Of a stretch of DNA of 64,000 nt, positions 1 to 11,000 are shown piece after piece (position 1 is the stretch's first letter; each line of letters starts with the position of its first letter). The position numbers and the translations under genes are program-made. Source of the stretch: Sphaerisporangium corydalis (GTDB taxonomy: Bacteria > Actinomycetota > Actinomycetes > Streptosporangiales > Streptosporangiaceae). The stretch is taken from positions 1 to 64,000 of the forward strand of contig NZ_JANZYP010000038.1 in NCBI RefSeq assembly GCF_025506355.1, in the 5' to 3' direction. A model generated the notes under the pieces. It did not search any database. It saw nothing but the letters and a program-made list of their open reading frames with translations, and was not told where the DNA came from.

Positions 1-875
1 GTGTACTGGCTGTCGGTGATCCCGATCACGAACTCCCAGTGACCCTGGGCGTTGGTGCGCAACCAGAACCCGCTGGACCTGGAGGCGTCCTGACTGAACA
101 CCGCCCGGTAGGTGAGGTTCGCCACCGCGTCCAGCTTCGCCCACGCGCACACCGTGTACCCACCCGCGACATTCACCACGTTCCCCGTACTCGCGTACCC
201 GGTGGTCCCGTTCAACACCAGCCCCTGGACCGGCCGGCCGTCGGAGCCGACGGTGGCCGCCCCGTTGAGCGTGAGCGTCCGGTTGTTGCCCGAGCCGTCG
301 GTGAGGATGCCGGTGCCGGTGTCGAACCTCCAGTGACCGGCACGGGCGTGGTCGGTCTCCTCGGCGCCGACCCGGCCATCCATGATCGTCCTGATCTGGT
401 CGGCGTCGCTGATGCCGCCCACGTACGTGCGGACGTCGTCGATGACGCCGGCGAAGGCGCCGGCGTAGCCGTCCAGGTACTTGTAGCGGCCGATGGTGAA
501 CGCTCCCGGAGCACTGATCCCGGTGGCGGTCTTGGCACCGGCCAGGGCGCCGTCGACGAACAGCATCATCTGCGACGTGGCCGCGTCCCACGCGCCGCAC
601 AGGTGTGTCCAGGTCCCGGCGGTGGCGAGGGCGGGGGCAGCGACGGTGGTGTACTGGCTGTCGGTGATCCCGATCACGAACTCCCAGTGACCCTGGGCGT
701 TGGTGCGCAACCAGAACCCGCTGGACCTGGAGGCGTCCTGACTGAACACCGCCCGGTAGGTGAGGTTCGCCACCGCGTCCAGCTTCGCCCACGCGCACAC
801 CGTGTACCCACCCGCGACATTCACCACGTTCCCCGTACTCGCGTACCCCGTGGTGCCGTTCAACACCAGCCCCTG
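1..875. repeat. Recent in-frame duplication of LamG coding sequence (648-bp period)
   Basis: Bases 1-227 and 649-875 are the same sequence with only two mismatches (201/849 and 207/855). The period is 648 bp, exactly 216 codons, so the frame is kept and a whole LamG module is duplicated. The copy on the left continues out of the window. Sequence between the identical blocks is related but more diverged, which fits a domain duplication followed by partial homogenisation. Confidence 0.85.
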
Positions 876-3800
876 ACCGAGCTTCCCGGTGCCCGTCGTG
901 GCCGCCCCGTTGAACGTGAGCGGCCGGCCGTTGCCCGAACCGTCGGACGTGGCGCCCGTGGCGGTGTCGAACTTCCAGTGGCCCGATCTGGCGTGCGTGG
1001 TGTTGGCGGCGCCGACCTGGGTGGCGGTCAGCGCGGTGCCCCAGGTCCGCACGTTGCCGACCTGGCCGGAGTAGTAGGCGGTGGGGGCGCCGTTGTTCAG
1101 GTACCGTCCGATGACGAAGTCGCCCGTCGCCGGCCAGGTGACGGCGCGGTCATGGCGGGCGGTCCCGGTGAGCAGGCCGTTGACGTACAACGCCATGGTG
1201 CTGACGTCGGCGTCGTAGGTGGCGACCAGATGGGTCCACACGCCGAGCCGCGCGCCGGCGGGTGAGATGACCTGGTCGTAGGACCAGCCGGTGATGTCCC
1301 CGCCCGCCATGCCGAACCGCCAGGTGTCATCGCTTTCCTCGTGCCACATGATGAACCGGGAGGAGTGGGCGCCGTCCTCGGAGACGATGACGCCTCCGGC
1401 CCGGGTGGGCTTCACCCACACCGAGACGCTGAAGGACCTGGTGGTGTCGACCAGCGGGCCGTTGCCCGCCAAGTGGCCGGTCCCTGTGGGGTCCACGGCG
1501 GTGCCGGCGGCGTCGGTGTTGAGCAGCAGGCTCGGGCTGAACAGGTCGCCGTCGTGCCATACCGCGTTGCCAGATGCCCGCAGGGTGGCGGTGCCGGTGG
1601 TGTCGGCCGCGTTCGTGGCCCTGGCGCCGCCCGTCCCGTCGTTGAGCGGCCAGGTGTGGGCGGAGGTGACCAGGGAACGCGGCGGCCGGGCGGTGACGGT
1701 GCCGGTGCCACCGGTCAGGCCCGTGACGAGCCAGGCGGTCGCCGTCCCGCCCGCACCGACGGCCCACAGGTCGGCGGTGCCGTCGGCGTCGATGTCGGCG
1801 GCGCGCAGGCTCACCGGGGTGCCGGCGTTCCAGTCGCCGGAGAGCGTCCTGCCGGTGTGGCTCAGGGTGCCGTCCATGTCGTAGCGCAGGTCGGTCCACA
1901 GGTGCAGGGCGCCGGTGCCGCGGTTCCACAGGAACATGGCGGTGGCCCCCGCGACCTGGGCGGTGGCGATGGTCCACTGGTTCCAGGCCATGTCGCCCGC
2001 TGGGGTGGGCGTGCTCAGCCGGTCGGCGGCGGAGTAGCCGCCCACCAGGTCCAGGTTCGGGTAGTAGGTCAGGTAGTAGCCGTCGTCCGCGTCGCCGGCG
2101 ACGCCCATCAGGTCGGGGTAGAGCAGGCCTCGGCCGGTGGTGTTCCCCGCGTTCGCGACCTGTGATGGCCTGTTCCCGAGATCGTCCACCAGCAGGTCGG
2201 AGCCGAGGGTGTACTGGTTCTCGGTGAGCTGCGCCTGGATGACCGAGCCGTCGCCGTTGGCGTGCAGGATCGAGCCGCCGCCGGCGTTGGAGCCCGACGG
2301 GTAGTAGACCAGCACGTCCTGCAGGCCGTTGCCGGTGAACCGCCCGCTGACCACCTGGCCGCCGTCGAAGTCGGCCGGGGAACCGGCGCCGATCCCGTTG
2401 CCGTTCGCCCCGATGTCGGTCGCGTTGGTGTTGACGTCGGCGAAGGCCCTGCCCGCGCTGAGCCACAACCCCGAGGGGAGGCCGTTGGCGCCCCCGGCGG
2501 CGAGCAGGTCGGCGACGCCGTCACCGGTGAGGTCCGCGTCCGCGGCGGCCGCGGCCGGATCGGAGTTGAACACCACCCTGGCGGTGTCGCCGAAGTTCCC
2601 GCCCGCGGACAGGCTGGTCACCGTGAGCGTGTTGGTGTAGCGCGTCGGCGCGACGGTGATCTGTGCTCCGCCGGCGGAGGCGTTCACGGTGGCGGGCGCC
2701 GCGCCGTTGAGCTGGTAGTTGTAGGCGACCGGTGTCGGCCCGCCGACGGGCGCGGCGATCGTGAAGGCCGCCGCCCGGCCGATGACGGTCTGTTCGGCCG
2801 GCGGGGTCACACCGGGCGCGCCGGGATAGGCGGGGTCGTAGTCGAACCGGCACGTCGCCGACCAGTCACCGCTCATGTTGAAGTCGGTGACCTGCACCTT
2901 CCACGAGAATCCCGTCAGCGTGCCGCCGGCGGCCCCCGTGAGGACGGCGGCGGGCACGACCAGGACGGCGGTGGTGCCGGAACGGTAGGTCAGCAGGTTG
3001 GGGTCGGAGGAGGCGACGGCGGTCTGCGTGGCGTCGCCGGTCTTCCACAGCTTGAACGACACGCCGAGGTTCCCGCCGTCGCGGTCCGACACCGGCGCGT
3101 ACAGCGACACCGTCCCGGCGCCGAGCGTGGTCGGCGTGGCCGCCGCGCACGAGGTGGCGGGGGAGGTCGTCATGCCGTCGGGGGTGTTCGGCCTGTGGTT
3201 GTAGGTGATGGTCAGCCTGGGGCTGGTCTGCAGGAACTCCTTCCAGCTGTTGGTGTCGCCCCCCTCGTTCTGCCCGGTGAGGACGAACGTCTGGGTCTTC
3301 TTGCCCGCGCCGACGTCGGCCCTGACCTCGTCCAGCACGTTGAAGGCGACGCCGTGGGCGGGGCAGGAGGAGTTGTAGCCGTACGCCACGTTCTTGTAGT
3401 CGGCCACGCCGCCGAGGTTGACCCCTTCCCAGGCGTTCCAGGTGGCGTTGGAGGAGGTCAGCGTGGTGGCGGGAGCGTAGAGGTTCACCCTGCTCGGGGT
3501 GCAGGAGTAGGACCAGGTCTCGGTGATGTCGATGGTGGCGGAGTTGATGGCGGCACCGGCCAGGGTGGCCGTGTCGATCGGGAAGTTGATGAGCGTGTGC
3601 GACCACATGCTGCCCGAGTTGCCGACCTGCATGCGGCCGTCCGGGTCGGGGGTGTTCTTCCAGTAGTTGGTGGACTGGAAGTGCTGGGAGATGCTGGCCC
3701 AGCCGTTGTTCCCCGTGCCGAGCGATGACCACGTGAAGGTGGGGTCGATGTACACGGGGTAGACGGTGTCCGCGCCGGTCAGCAGGTCCGCGCCCGGCGC

Positions 3801-4679
3801 GAGCTCTATCCCGCCCGGCGTGACGGCGACGCCGATCGGCGCCGTCTTCGCGGCCTCGCCGGGCCCCCGCACCGTCGAGGTGCCGTGCCCGGGCGAGGCG
3901 GCCCGCGCCTCGGCTCCGAGACCCCTGGCCGAGTCCCAGGCCATGGGCGCCGGCGCCGTGAGGACGACCTCGCCGGCGCGGTCCCTGCCGGTGATGTTGC
4001 CGTGGCCGTCGGCGGTCAGGGCCACTCCGTCGGCCTTGGTGGCGAGGGTGAGCCTCCTCAGCGCGGGGTTGGCCGCGGCGGCGGCGTCACGCACCACCAG
4101 CACGTGCGAGAAGCCGCCCTGGAGACCGGCGACCACCTTCAGGTCAACGCCGGGAAGCACTCCGGCGTAGGTGGCGGTGTCCCCCGACACCGTGGGGGCC
4201 GGCAGCGCGAACGGCAGGGAGAACGCCACCGACCTGCCCGCGCCGCTCATGGTCGCGAGCGGCCCGCTGCCACCGCCCGACAGCGTCAGCCCGCCCGTCG
4301 TGGCGGTGGTCGACAGCGTTCCGTCCCCGTTGCGGCGCAACGAGGCGTCCAGGCCGACCCACGCGCCGCCGACCAGTTTGCGCGTCGGCACGACCGTACG
4401 GCTCAGGGTGAGCGTGCCGTCCGGATTGGCGGTGACCGTGTCGGTGGGCGTCGCGGCACCGCCGACCTCCACGGCCGTGCCGGACCGCCGGGCCGTGGCG
4501 AGCGACTGCTCCACCGATGGCGCCTTGGACGGGGACACCGGGGCCGGGGGCTTGGCCGCGGCCTCTATCGGCGAGGCGGGGACGATACCGGCGCAGGAGG
4601 CGAGCAGGGCCGCGGCCACGGCCGTGCGGCCGAGACGTCCGCGGCGTGACCACCGTGGGCGATGGGTGATTCGAGGCAT
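1..4679 (-). CDS. Secreted DNRLRE / FG-GAP / LamG-domain surface protein, 3' end outside window
   Basis: The reading frame is open from the ATG at 4679 to the window edge, at least 1559 codons. Residues 1-35 form a signal peptide; LASC at 26-29 could be a lipobox, so a lipoprotein is possible. Around 290-480 is a DNRLRE-type module (IDPTFTWSSLG, then a DVGAGKKTQTF stretch). An Ig/Fn-like part follows, then FG-GAP/VCBS-like sequence near 715 (TGDGVADLLAAGG). After that come at least three concanavalin-like LamG domains, near 1010-1210, 1225-1430 and from 1443 on, with the usual WTHL and FTIGRY strands. Such proteins are exported and thought to bind polysaccharide; no catalytic residues were identified. 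It is divergent from the RHS gene and shares a 61-bp upstream element with it, so joint expression is likely. The C-terminus is not visible. Confidence 0.85.
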   Translation of the reverse strand, partial: MPRITHRPRWSRRGRLGRTAVAAALLASCAGIVPASPIEAAAKPPAPVSPSKAPSVEQSLATARRSGTAVEVGGAATPTDTVTANPDGTLTLSRTVVPTRKLVGGAWVGLDASLRRNGDGTLSTTATTGGLTLSGGGSGPLATMSGAGRSVAFSLPFALPAPTVSGDTATYAGVLPGVDLKVVAGLQGGFSHVLVVRDAAAAANPALRRLTLATKADGVALTADGHGNITGRDRAGEVVLTAPAPMAWDSARGLGAEARAASPGHGTSTVRGPGEAAKTAPIGVAVTPGGIELAPGADLLTGADTVYPVYIDPTFTWSSLGTGNNGWASISQHFQSTNYWKNTPDPDGRMQVGNSGSMWSHTLINFPIDTATLAGAAINSATIDITETWSYSCTPSRVNLYAPATTLTSSNATWNAWEGVNLGGVADYKNVAYGYNSSCPAHGVAFNVLDEVRADVGAGKKTQTFVLTGQNEGGDTNSWKEFLQTSPRLTITYNHRPNTPDGMTTSPATSCAAATPTTLGAGTVSLYAPVSDRDGGNLGVSFKLWKTGDATQTAVASSDPNLLTYRSGTTAVLVVPAAVLTGAAGGTLTGFSWKVQVTDFNMSGDWSATCRFDYDPAYPGAPGVTPPAEQTVIGRAAAFTIAAPVGGPTPVAYNYQLNGAAPATVNASAGGAQITVAPTRYTNTLTVTSLSAGGNFGDTARVVFNSDPAAAAADADLTGDGVADLLAAGGANGLPSGLWLSAGRAFADVNTNATDIGANGNGIGAGSPADFDGGQVVSGRFTGNGLQDVLVYYPSGSNAGGGSILHANGDGSVIQAQLTENQYTLGSDLLVDDLGNRPSQVANAGNTTGRGLLYPDLMGVAGDADDGYYLTYYPNLDLVGGYSAADRLSTPTPAGDMAWNQWTIATAQVAGATAMFLWNRGTGALHLWTDLRYDMDGTLSHTGRTLSGDWNAGTPVSLRAADIDADGTADLWAVGAGGTATAWLVTGLTGGTGTVTARPPRSLVTSAHTWPLNDGTGGARATNAADTTGTATLRASGNAVWHDGDLFSPSLLLNTDAAGTAVDPTGTGHLAGNGPLVDTTRSFSVSVWVKPTRAGGVIVSEDGAHSSRFIMWHEESDDTWRFGMAGGDITGWSYDQVISPAGARLGVWTHLVATYDADVSTMALYVNGLLTGTARHDRAVTWPATGDFVIGRYLNNGAPTAYYSGQVGNVRTWGTALTATQVGAANTTHARSGHWKFDTATGATSDGSGNGRPLTFNGAATTGTGKLGQGLVLNGTTGYASTGNVVNVAGGYTVCAWAKLDAVANLTYRAVFSQDASRSSGFWLRTNAQGHWEFVIGITDSQYTTVAAPALATAGTWTHLCGAWDAATSQMMLFVDGALAGAKTATGISAPGAFTIGRYKYLDGYAGAFAGVIDDVRTYVGGISDADQIRTIMDGRVGAEETDHARAGHWRFDTGTGILTDGSGNNRTLTLNGAATVGSDGRPVQGLVLNGTTGYASTGNVVNVAGGYTVCAWAKLDAVANLTYRAVFSQDASRSSGFWLRTNAQGHWEFVIGITDSQY

Positions 4680-4751
4680 CCAGGACCACTTTCTCGGAGA
4701 GCGCGGCGCCGCCGGCAAGCCATCGGACGGCACCGGCCGCGCGTGACATGC

Positions 4752-4964
4752 GAAGTCTCGGCCGGTGGCCCCCGAGTGTCGACGTCTTTCGGCCACCGCT
4801 GAAATGCCCTGCACAGGACGCCCGCCGGAGTGCGGCGATGCCTGCCGGGCAGGGAAGGTGATCTTCTGGAGGACGCCTCCCGGCCTCGTCCCGTACCCGC
4901 TGAGCAGGGTGTTTCAGTGCTCCCCGAAAGATCTCGACGCTCGGAGACGGCCGGCGGAGACTTC
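4752..4964. promoter_or_regulatory. Shared 61-bp upstream element present as an inverted pair
   Basis: Arms 4752-4812 and 4904-4964 are inverted copies, similar over all 61 positions (roughly three quarters identical by eye). Read in the direction of each gene, both run GCAGGG, TTTCAG, CCGAAAGA, TCGAC, CTCGG and finally GAGACTTC. One copy faces the LamG gene (start 4679) and the other the RHS gene (start 5085), ending about 70 and 120 bp before the starts. It is most simply a shared promoter/regulator region that co-regulates the pair. The arms also translate alike (a PKD..PAETS pattern), which is probably a by-product of the DNA similarity. Confidence 0.55.
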
Positions 4965-5084
4965 CATCCGACGGCGGGGGCCGCCGATGAGCCGGCGCCC
5001 ATCGTCACCTGGACGCGCCGAACCGGAAGCGCGGGTCCTCGCGCCGTCGGCGGCTGTGTTCCGTTCACGTTTGGGGTGGATGCC

Positions 5085-8000
5085 ATGATTCTTCGGCGGA
5101 GGCAAGGCGGGCGTCGCACCGGACGGGCGACCATCGCCACGGTCTGGGTCGCGCTGGCGTCGCTCCTGACGCCGCTCGCCGTCCCGGACCCGGCCGGCGC
5201 CGGCTCGGGCACGACCGCGCCCGCCGCCCCGCGGCCCTCGCCGGGACCTTCGGTCACGGGCGTGAAACCGGTCCCGCCCCGGTTCGTCACCCCTCGCGAC
5301 CAGGCACGGGCGACGTACGTGCCGGGCAGGACGCGGTGGCCGGCGGCGGCGACCGGGGCGATCTCCGTAAGCCCCGCGGCCTCGGGCGCCGAGCAGGGGC
5401 CCAGATCACGCGCGGACGGCACCCCGGTCTGGGCCCAGGCCGTCGGGGACGACGTGACGGCACCGAAGCCGGCCCGCCTGGACGTGCGGGTCCTGGACGC
5501 CGCCGCCGCTCAGGCGGCCCGCGTCGACGGCGTGCTGTTCTCGATCACCCCCCGGGCGGGCGCCGAGGGGAAGGCCAAGGTCCGGGTGGGCATCGACTAC
5601 GGTGGGTTCGCCGAGGCGTATGGCGGGAACTACGGGTCGCGGCTGCGGCTCGCGCGGCTGCCGGCCTGCGTGCTCACCACGCCGGAGGACCCGCGGTGCC
5701 AGGAGGCCACGCCACTGGACTCGGCCAACGACGGTGCCGCCCAGAGCGTCTCGGCGCCGGTGGGCATCGACGCGGCGGGCGATGCGGGCGGCGTCATGGT
5801 ACTGGCCGCGTTGGCCGGCACGGGCGAGGAGGGCGGCAGGGGCGGCACGTACGCGGCCACCGACCTCAAGCCGTCGGGTTCGTGGTCCGGCGGCGGCAGC
5901 ACGGGGTCGTTCACCTACTCCTACCCGATCGCGGCGCCCCCGGCGGCCTCGTCCCTGGTCCCGCAGGTCGCGCTGACCTACGACTCGGGCAGCGTGGACG
6001 GGCAGACCGCGTCCACCCAGGCGCAGGCGTCGTGGGTGGGCGACGGCTGGTCCACGCCGCGCTCGTTCATCGAGCAGACCTTCGAGTCGTGCTCCGACAG
6101 CCCGGAGGGCAAGGCGTCACCGGTGTCGACGCCGGACCGGTGCTACGCCGGGCCGATCCTGACCATGGCGCTGAACGGCTCGTCCACGTCCCTGGTCTGG
6201 GACGAGGGCAAGAAGACGTGGAGGGGGCAGAACGACAACGGCTCCGTCGTCAAGCACGTCACCGGGTCCGGCAACGGCACCGGCACCTACAACACCGACT
6301 ACTGGCGTGTCACCACGCGCGACGGCACGGTCTACGAGTTCGGCCGCAACCGGCCGCCCGGGTGGTCCGCCGGCAAGACGCCGACGAACTCGGTGGACCA
6401 CACGCCCGTCTACTCGGCGCACCCCGGCGACCCCTGCTACGACTCCTCGGGCTTCTCCGCGTCGGTGTGCACGATGGCCTACCGGTGGAACCTCGACTAC
6501 GTCACCGACGTCCACGGCAACGCGATGACCTACTACTACACGCAGGACGTCAACCACTACGGCCGGAACAAGGGCGCCACCGACGTCGCCTACATCCGCG
6601 ACAGCCACCTCGACCACGTCGACTACGGCTTCACCGACGGCGACGCCTACGGGACGCCGCCCGACCGGCTGGTGTTCACCACCGGCGACCGCTGCCTGTC
6701 GGGCACCTGCCAGCCGCTCAACGCCACCACGAAGGCCAACTGGCCGGACGTGCCCTACGACCTGATCTGCGCCAAGGGCACCGACTGCAAGGAGTGGAGC
6801 CCCTCGTTCTTCTCGACCGTCCGGCTCACCTCGATCACCGCCCAGCAGTACTCCACCGCGACGTCGAAATACGAACCGGTGGACTCCTACGCGCTGGGCC
6901 ACGCGATCCCCGCGACCGGTGACGGCAACTCCCCGACGCTGTGGCTGGCCTCGATCACCCGTACCGGGCAGGACACCGGCGCGGGCGGGTCCACCACGCC
7001 GATCACCCTGCCCTCGGTGTCCTTCACCTCCGTCAAGCTGCAGAACCGGGTCGACTCGGTCTCCGACGGGCTCAACGCCTTCTACCGGCACCGTATCGAG
7101 AGCATCACCAGCGAGGCCGGTGCGGTGACCACCGTCGGCTACGAGCGGCCGGTGCCGTGCACGGCCCCGGTGACGCTGAACCCCGCGACCAACACCTCGT
7201 CGTGCTACCCGGTGTTCTGGACGCCGGACGGCTACACCGCCCCGTTCCGTGACTGGTTCAACAAGTACGCCGTCACGCGTGTCACCACCACCGACCCGAC
7301 CGGCGGCGCGCCCGCCACCTCGACGAATTACCGGTACCTGGGCGGCGCGGCGTGGCACTACGACGACAGCGAGGTGGGCAAGGCCAAGTACCGCGGCTAC
7401 GGGCAGTTCCGCGGCTACGGCAGGGTCCAGACGCTGACCGGCGACGGGGTCAACGACCGGCGGACGCTGTCGGAGACCACCTACCACCGGGGCATGTCCA
7501 AGAACAACGACACGAAGGTGGTCAACGTCACCGACTCCGCCGGCGGCGTCCACGAGGACGTCGACCAGCTTGCGGGCAACGAACTGGAGAGCACGGCGTA
7601 CCTGGGCGAGGGCGGGCCGGTCGACCACTCGACCATCACCTCGTACTGGGTGTCGGCGCCCAGCGCCACGCGCGACCGCACGGGCATGCCCGATCTGACG
7701 GCCAACTGGATCGCGCCGGTGAAGACCTACTCCCGGCAGGCGGTCACCACCGGCGGCACCGCCAAATGGCGGTACACCGGGACGGACAGCTCGTACGACG
7801 CGGACACCGGCAGCGCGACGTTCGGCGAGCTGAAGCACACCTACACCCACACGGTCCCGGCCGATCCGGACTACGACACCTGCACCAGCTACACCTACGC
7901 GCCGGTCAACGTCGGCGGCAACCTGGCCGGCCTGGTGAGCCAGGAGGAAGCCGTCTCGGTGGCCTGCGGCGGGTTCACCGAGGGCTCCCCGCCATCGGTC

Positions 8001-11000
8001 CCGGGTGGTGTCAACACCCTCACCGCCCCCGCGAACGTCGACCGCCCGGCGCAGGTCGTGTCCAGCGAGCGCACCTACTATGACGACCCGAGCTTCTCGG
8101 ACACCTTTCCCCAGGCCACCGCGCCGAGCAAGGGCGACGGCACCATGACCCGGGTGGCGACCGGCTGGGCGTCCGGCGCCTACACCTACAAGACCTCCGA
8201 ACGGACGGTCTACGACTCCTACGGCCGCACCATCGAGGAGTACGACGCCAACGGCAACAAGACCGCCACCGGCTACACGATGAGCGGCGGGCTGGTCACC
8301 GGGACGACCGTGACCGACCCGCTCGGCCACACGTCCACGACCACGATGGGGACACGGCGCGGCCTGGCACGGACGGCCAAGGATCCGAACGACGTCGTCA
8401 CGACCGTCCAGTACGACGCGCTGGGCCGTACCACCTCGGTCTGGCTGAACTCCCGCCCCACCACCTCGCCCGCGAACCAGAAGTACGCCTACACGGTGGC
8501 GAAGACCGGGATCAGCGCGACCACCTCCCAGCGGCTCGGCGAATCCCTGAGCTACCAGACCTCGACCGTGATCCACGACGCCCAGCTGCGCCGGCGGCAG
8601 ACGCAGGGAATGACCCCGCAGGGCGGCCGGATGGTGACCGACACCTTCTACGACAGCCGAGGCTGGGTCCGCGCCACGTACAACGGCTGGTGGGATCCGG
8701 CCACCACGCCCGGCACCGCGCTGGTGTCGGCGACAGGTCTGCAGGCGGCGGTGCCCAACCAGAGCCTCTTCACCTACGACGGGCTCGGGCGGACCGTCGT
8801 CGACGCCGCCGCCAAGAACGGCCAGGTCGTCTCCAGCACCACCACGGTGTACAACGGCGACCGCACGACCGTCATCCCTCCGGCCGGCGGGGTCACCAAG
8901 ACGACCGTGGTGGACCCGGTCGGCCGCACCAGCCGGCTGGAGGAGTACACCTCCCCGCCGACGCTCCACACCCCGGCGGACACGTTCACGGGCGCCTTCC
9001 ACCTGGAAGGCGGCACCGCGACCGCCGGCGAGTACGGCTACGACCGGCACGGCAACCAGGCCACGCTCACCGACGCCGCCTCGAACACCTGGACCTCGGT
9101 CTACGACGTGCTGGGCCAGGTGATCAGCAAGAAGGACCCGGACGCCGGCACGAGCACCATGAAGTACGACGGCAACGGCAACCTCACCGAGACCACCGAC
9201 GCCCGAGGCAAGACGGTGTCCTACACCTACGACAAGCTCGACCGCAAGACCGGCGAGTACGCCGCCCCGGCCGCGTCGCAGTCCCCGTCCAACCGGCTGG
9301 CCGCGTGGGTGTACGACAACTCCGACAACGCCGTACCCGGCATGACGTACCCGATCGGGGAGCTCACCTCGTCCACCTCCTACTCCGGCGACTCCGCGTA
9401 CACCAGGCAGGTGAAGGGTTACACCGTCTTCGGCACCTCGCTCGGCGAGACCCTCACGATCCCCCAGGAGGAGGGCGCGCTCGGCGGCTCCTACGACTTC
9501 ACCCACTCCTACACCCCGAACACCGGCCTGCTCTCCACCGACACCTACCCCTCCCGGGGAGGCCTGCCGGCCGAGACGATCACGCACGGCTACGGCGGCG
9601 TGCTGGACCTGCCCAAGACCCTCGGCGGCACGCTGGCCGGCTACACGCAGAACGTGGGGTACGACGCCTACGGGCGGGTCAACTCCGCGACCATCGGCGG
9701 CACGGCCGGGCGGGCGAACCTGACCAGCGCCTACGACGACCACACCGGCCGGCTGACGGAACGGCTCCTCAGCCGCCAGACGGGCACGACCACCGAGACC
9801 GTGGACAGGCAGGCCTACGACTACGACCTCGCCGGCAACGTCACCAAGCAGGTCAGCACGCGCATGGGCGCGGCCACCCCGTCCGAGACGCAGTGCTACG
9901 CCTACGACCGCCTCCAGCGGCTGACCGAGGCCTGGACGGCGGACGACTGCTCGAAGGCGCCCACGGCGTCCGACCATGGAATGGTGGCGAACGACCTGGG
10001 CTCCGCCTACTGGACCGGCTGGGACATCGACGTCCTGGGCAACCGCACCAAGCAGACCGAGCACGGCCTCACCGGCGCCGCCGACGTCACCACCACCTAC
10101 ACCTACGACGGCGACGGCCACGACCAGCCGCACACGCTGACCGCCACCGGCGGCGGCGCCGGCGGGCCGGCGTCCTACGCCTACGACGCGACCGGCAACA
10201 TGACCCGCCGGGACGCAGGGCACGGCGCGCAGACCCTCACCTGGGACGACGACGGCCAGCTCGCGTCGGTCACGGGCGGCGGCGCCGGCGACGCGTCGTT
10301 CGTCTACGACGCCAACGGCGACCTGCTCATGGAGAAGGGCTCGAGCACCACCACGCTGTACCTGCCGGGCCAGCAGCACACCCTGAACAAGGCGACGCAC
10401 GTCGTGACCGGGGTCCGCTACTACTCCCTGCCCGGCGGCGGCACCTGCGTCCGCACCGGCGGCGGCTCCGCCTACGCCTTCTCCATCGCCGACCAGCACG
10501 ACACGCCGGTCCTCTACCTCGACAGCACCGCGCAGATCCCCACGTGGCGCCAGTACACGCCGTACGGCGCACCACGCGGGGCGGCGGGCGCCTACCCCGA
10601 CAACCGCGGGTTCCTGAACAAGCCGATGGAGGCCGAGACCGGGCTCACCCGGCTCGGCGCGCGCGACTACGACCCGTCGACCGGCCGGTTCATCTCGCTC
10701 GACCCGGTGCAGGACACCGCCCAGCCGCAGCAGTGGAACGGCTACGCCTACGCCGGCAACTCGCCGGTCACCCTCAGCGACCCGACCGGCATGATCCCGG
10801 CCGACTGCCGCGAGTTCGACTGCTACGGCTACAGCGTCAGCAGCGGGTGCCCGCACGGCTGCGGCTCCACCGAGAACGTCTCCTGGGGCAAGAAGAACCA
10901 CAAGAGCAGCACCAAGGGCAAGAACGGCAAGTACCGCCCGCAACCGAAGCCGCCCAAGAAACCCAAGAGCAAGTGCGGCTCCCTGTCGTTCGTCTGCCAT

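Noticed and set aside
4830-5084. N-terminal extension of the RHS gene to ATG 4830
   Set aside because: It would cover the shared 61-bp upstream element and hide the signal peptide; ATG 5085 has a ribosome site and signal peptide.
6117-11000. 1627-codon minus-strand ORF opposite the RHS gene
   Set aside because: Arg/Gly/Val-rich shadow with no domain; the plus strand carries unmistakable YD repeats.
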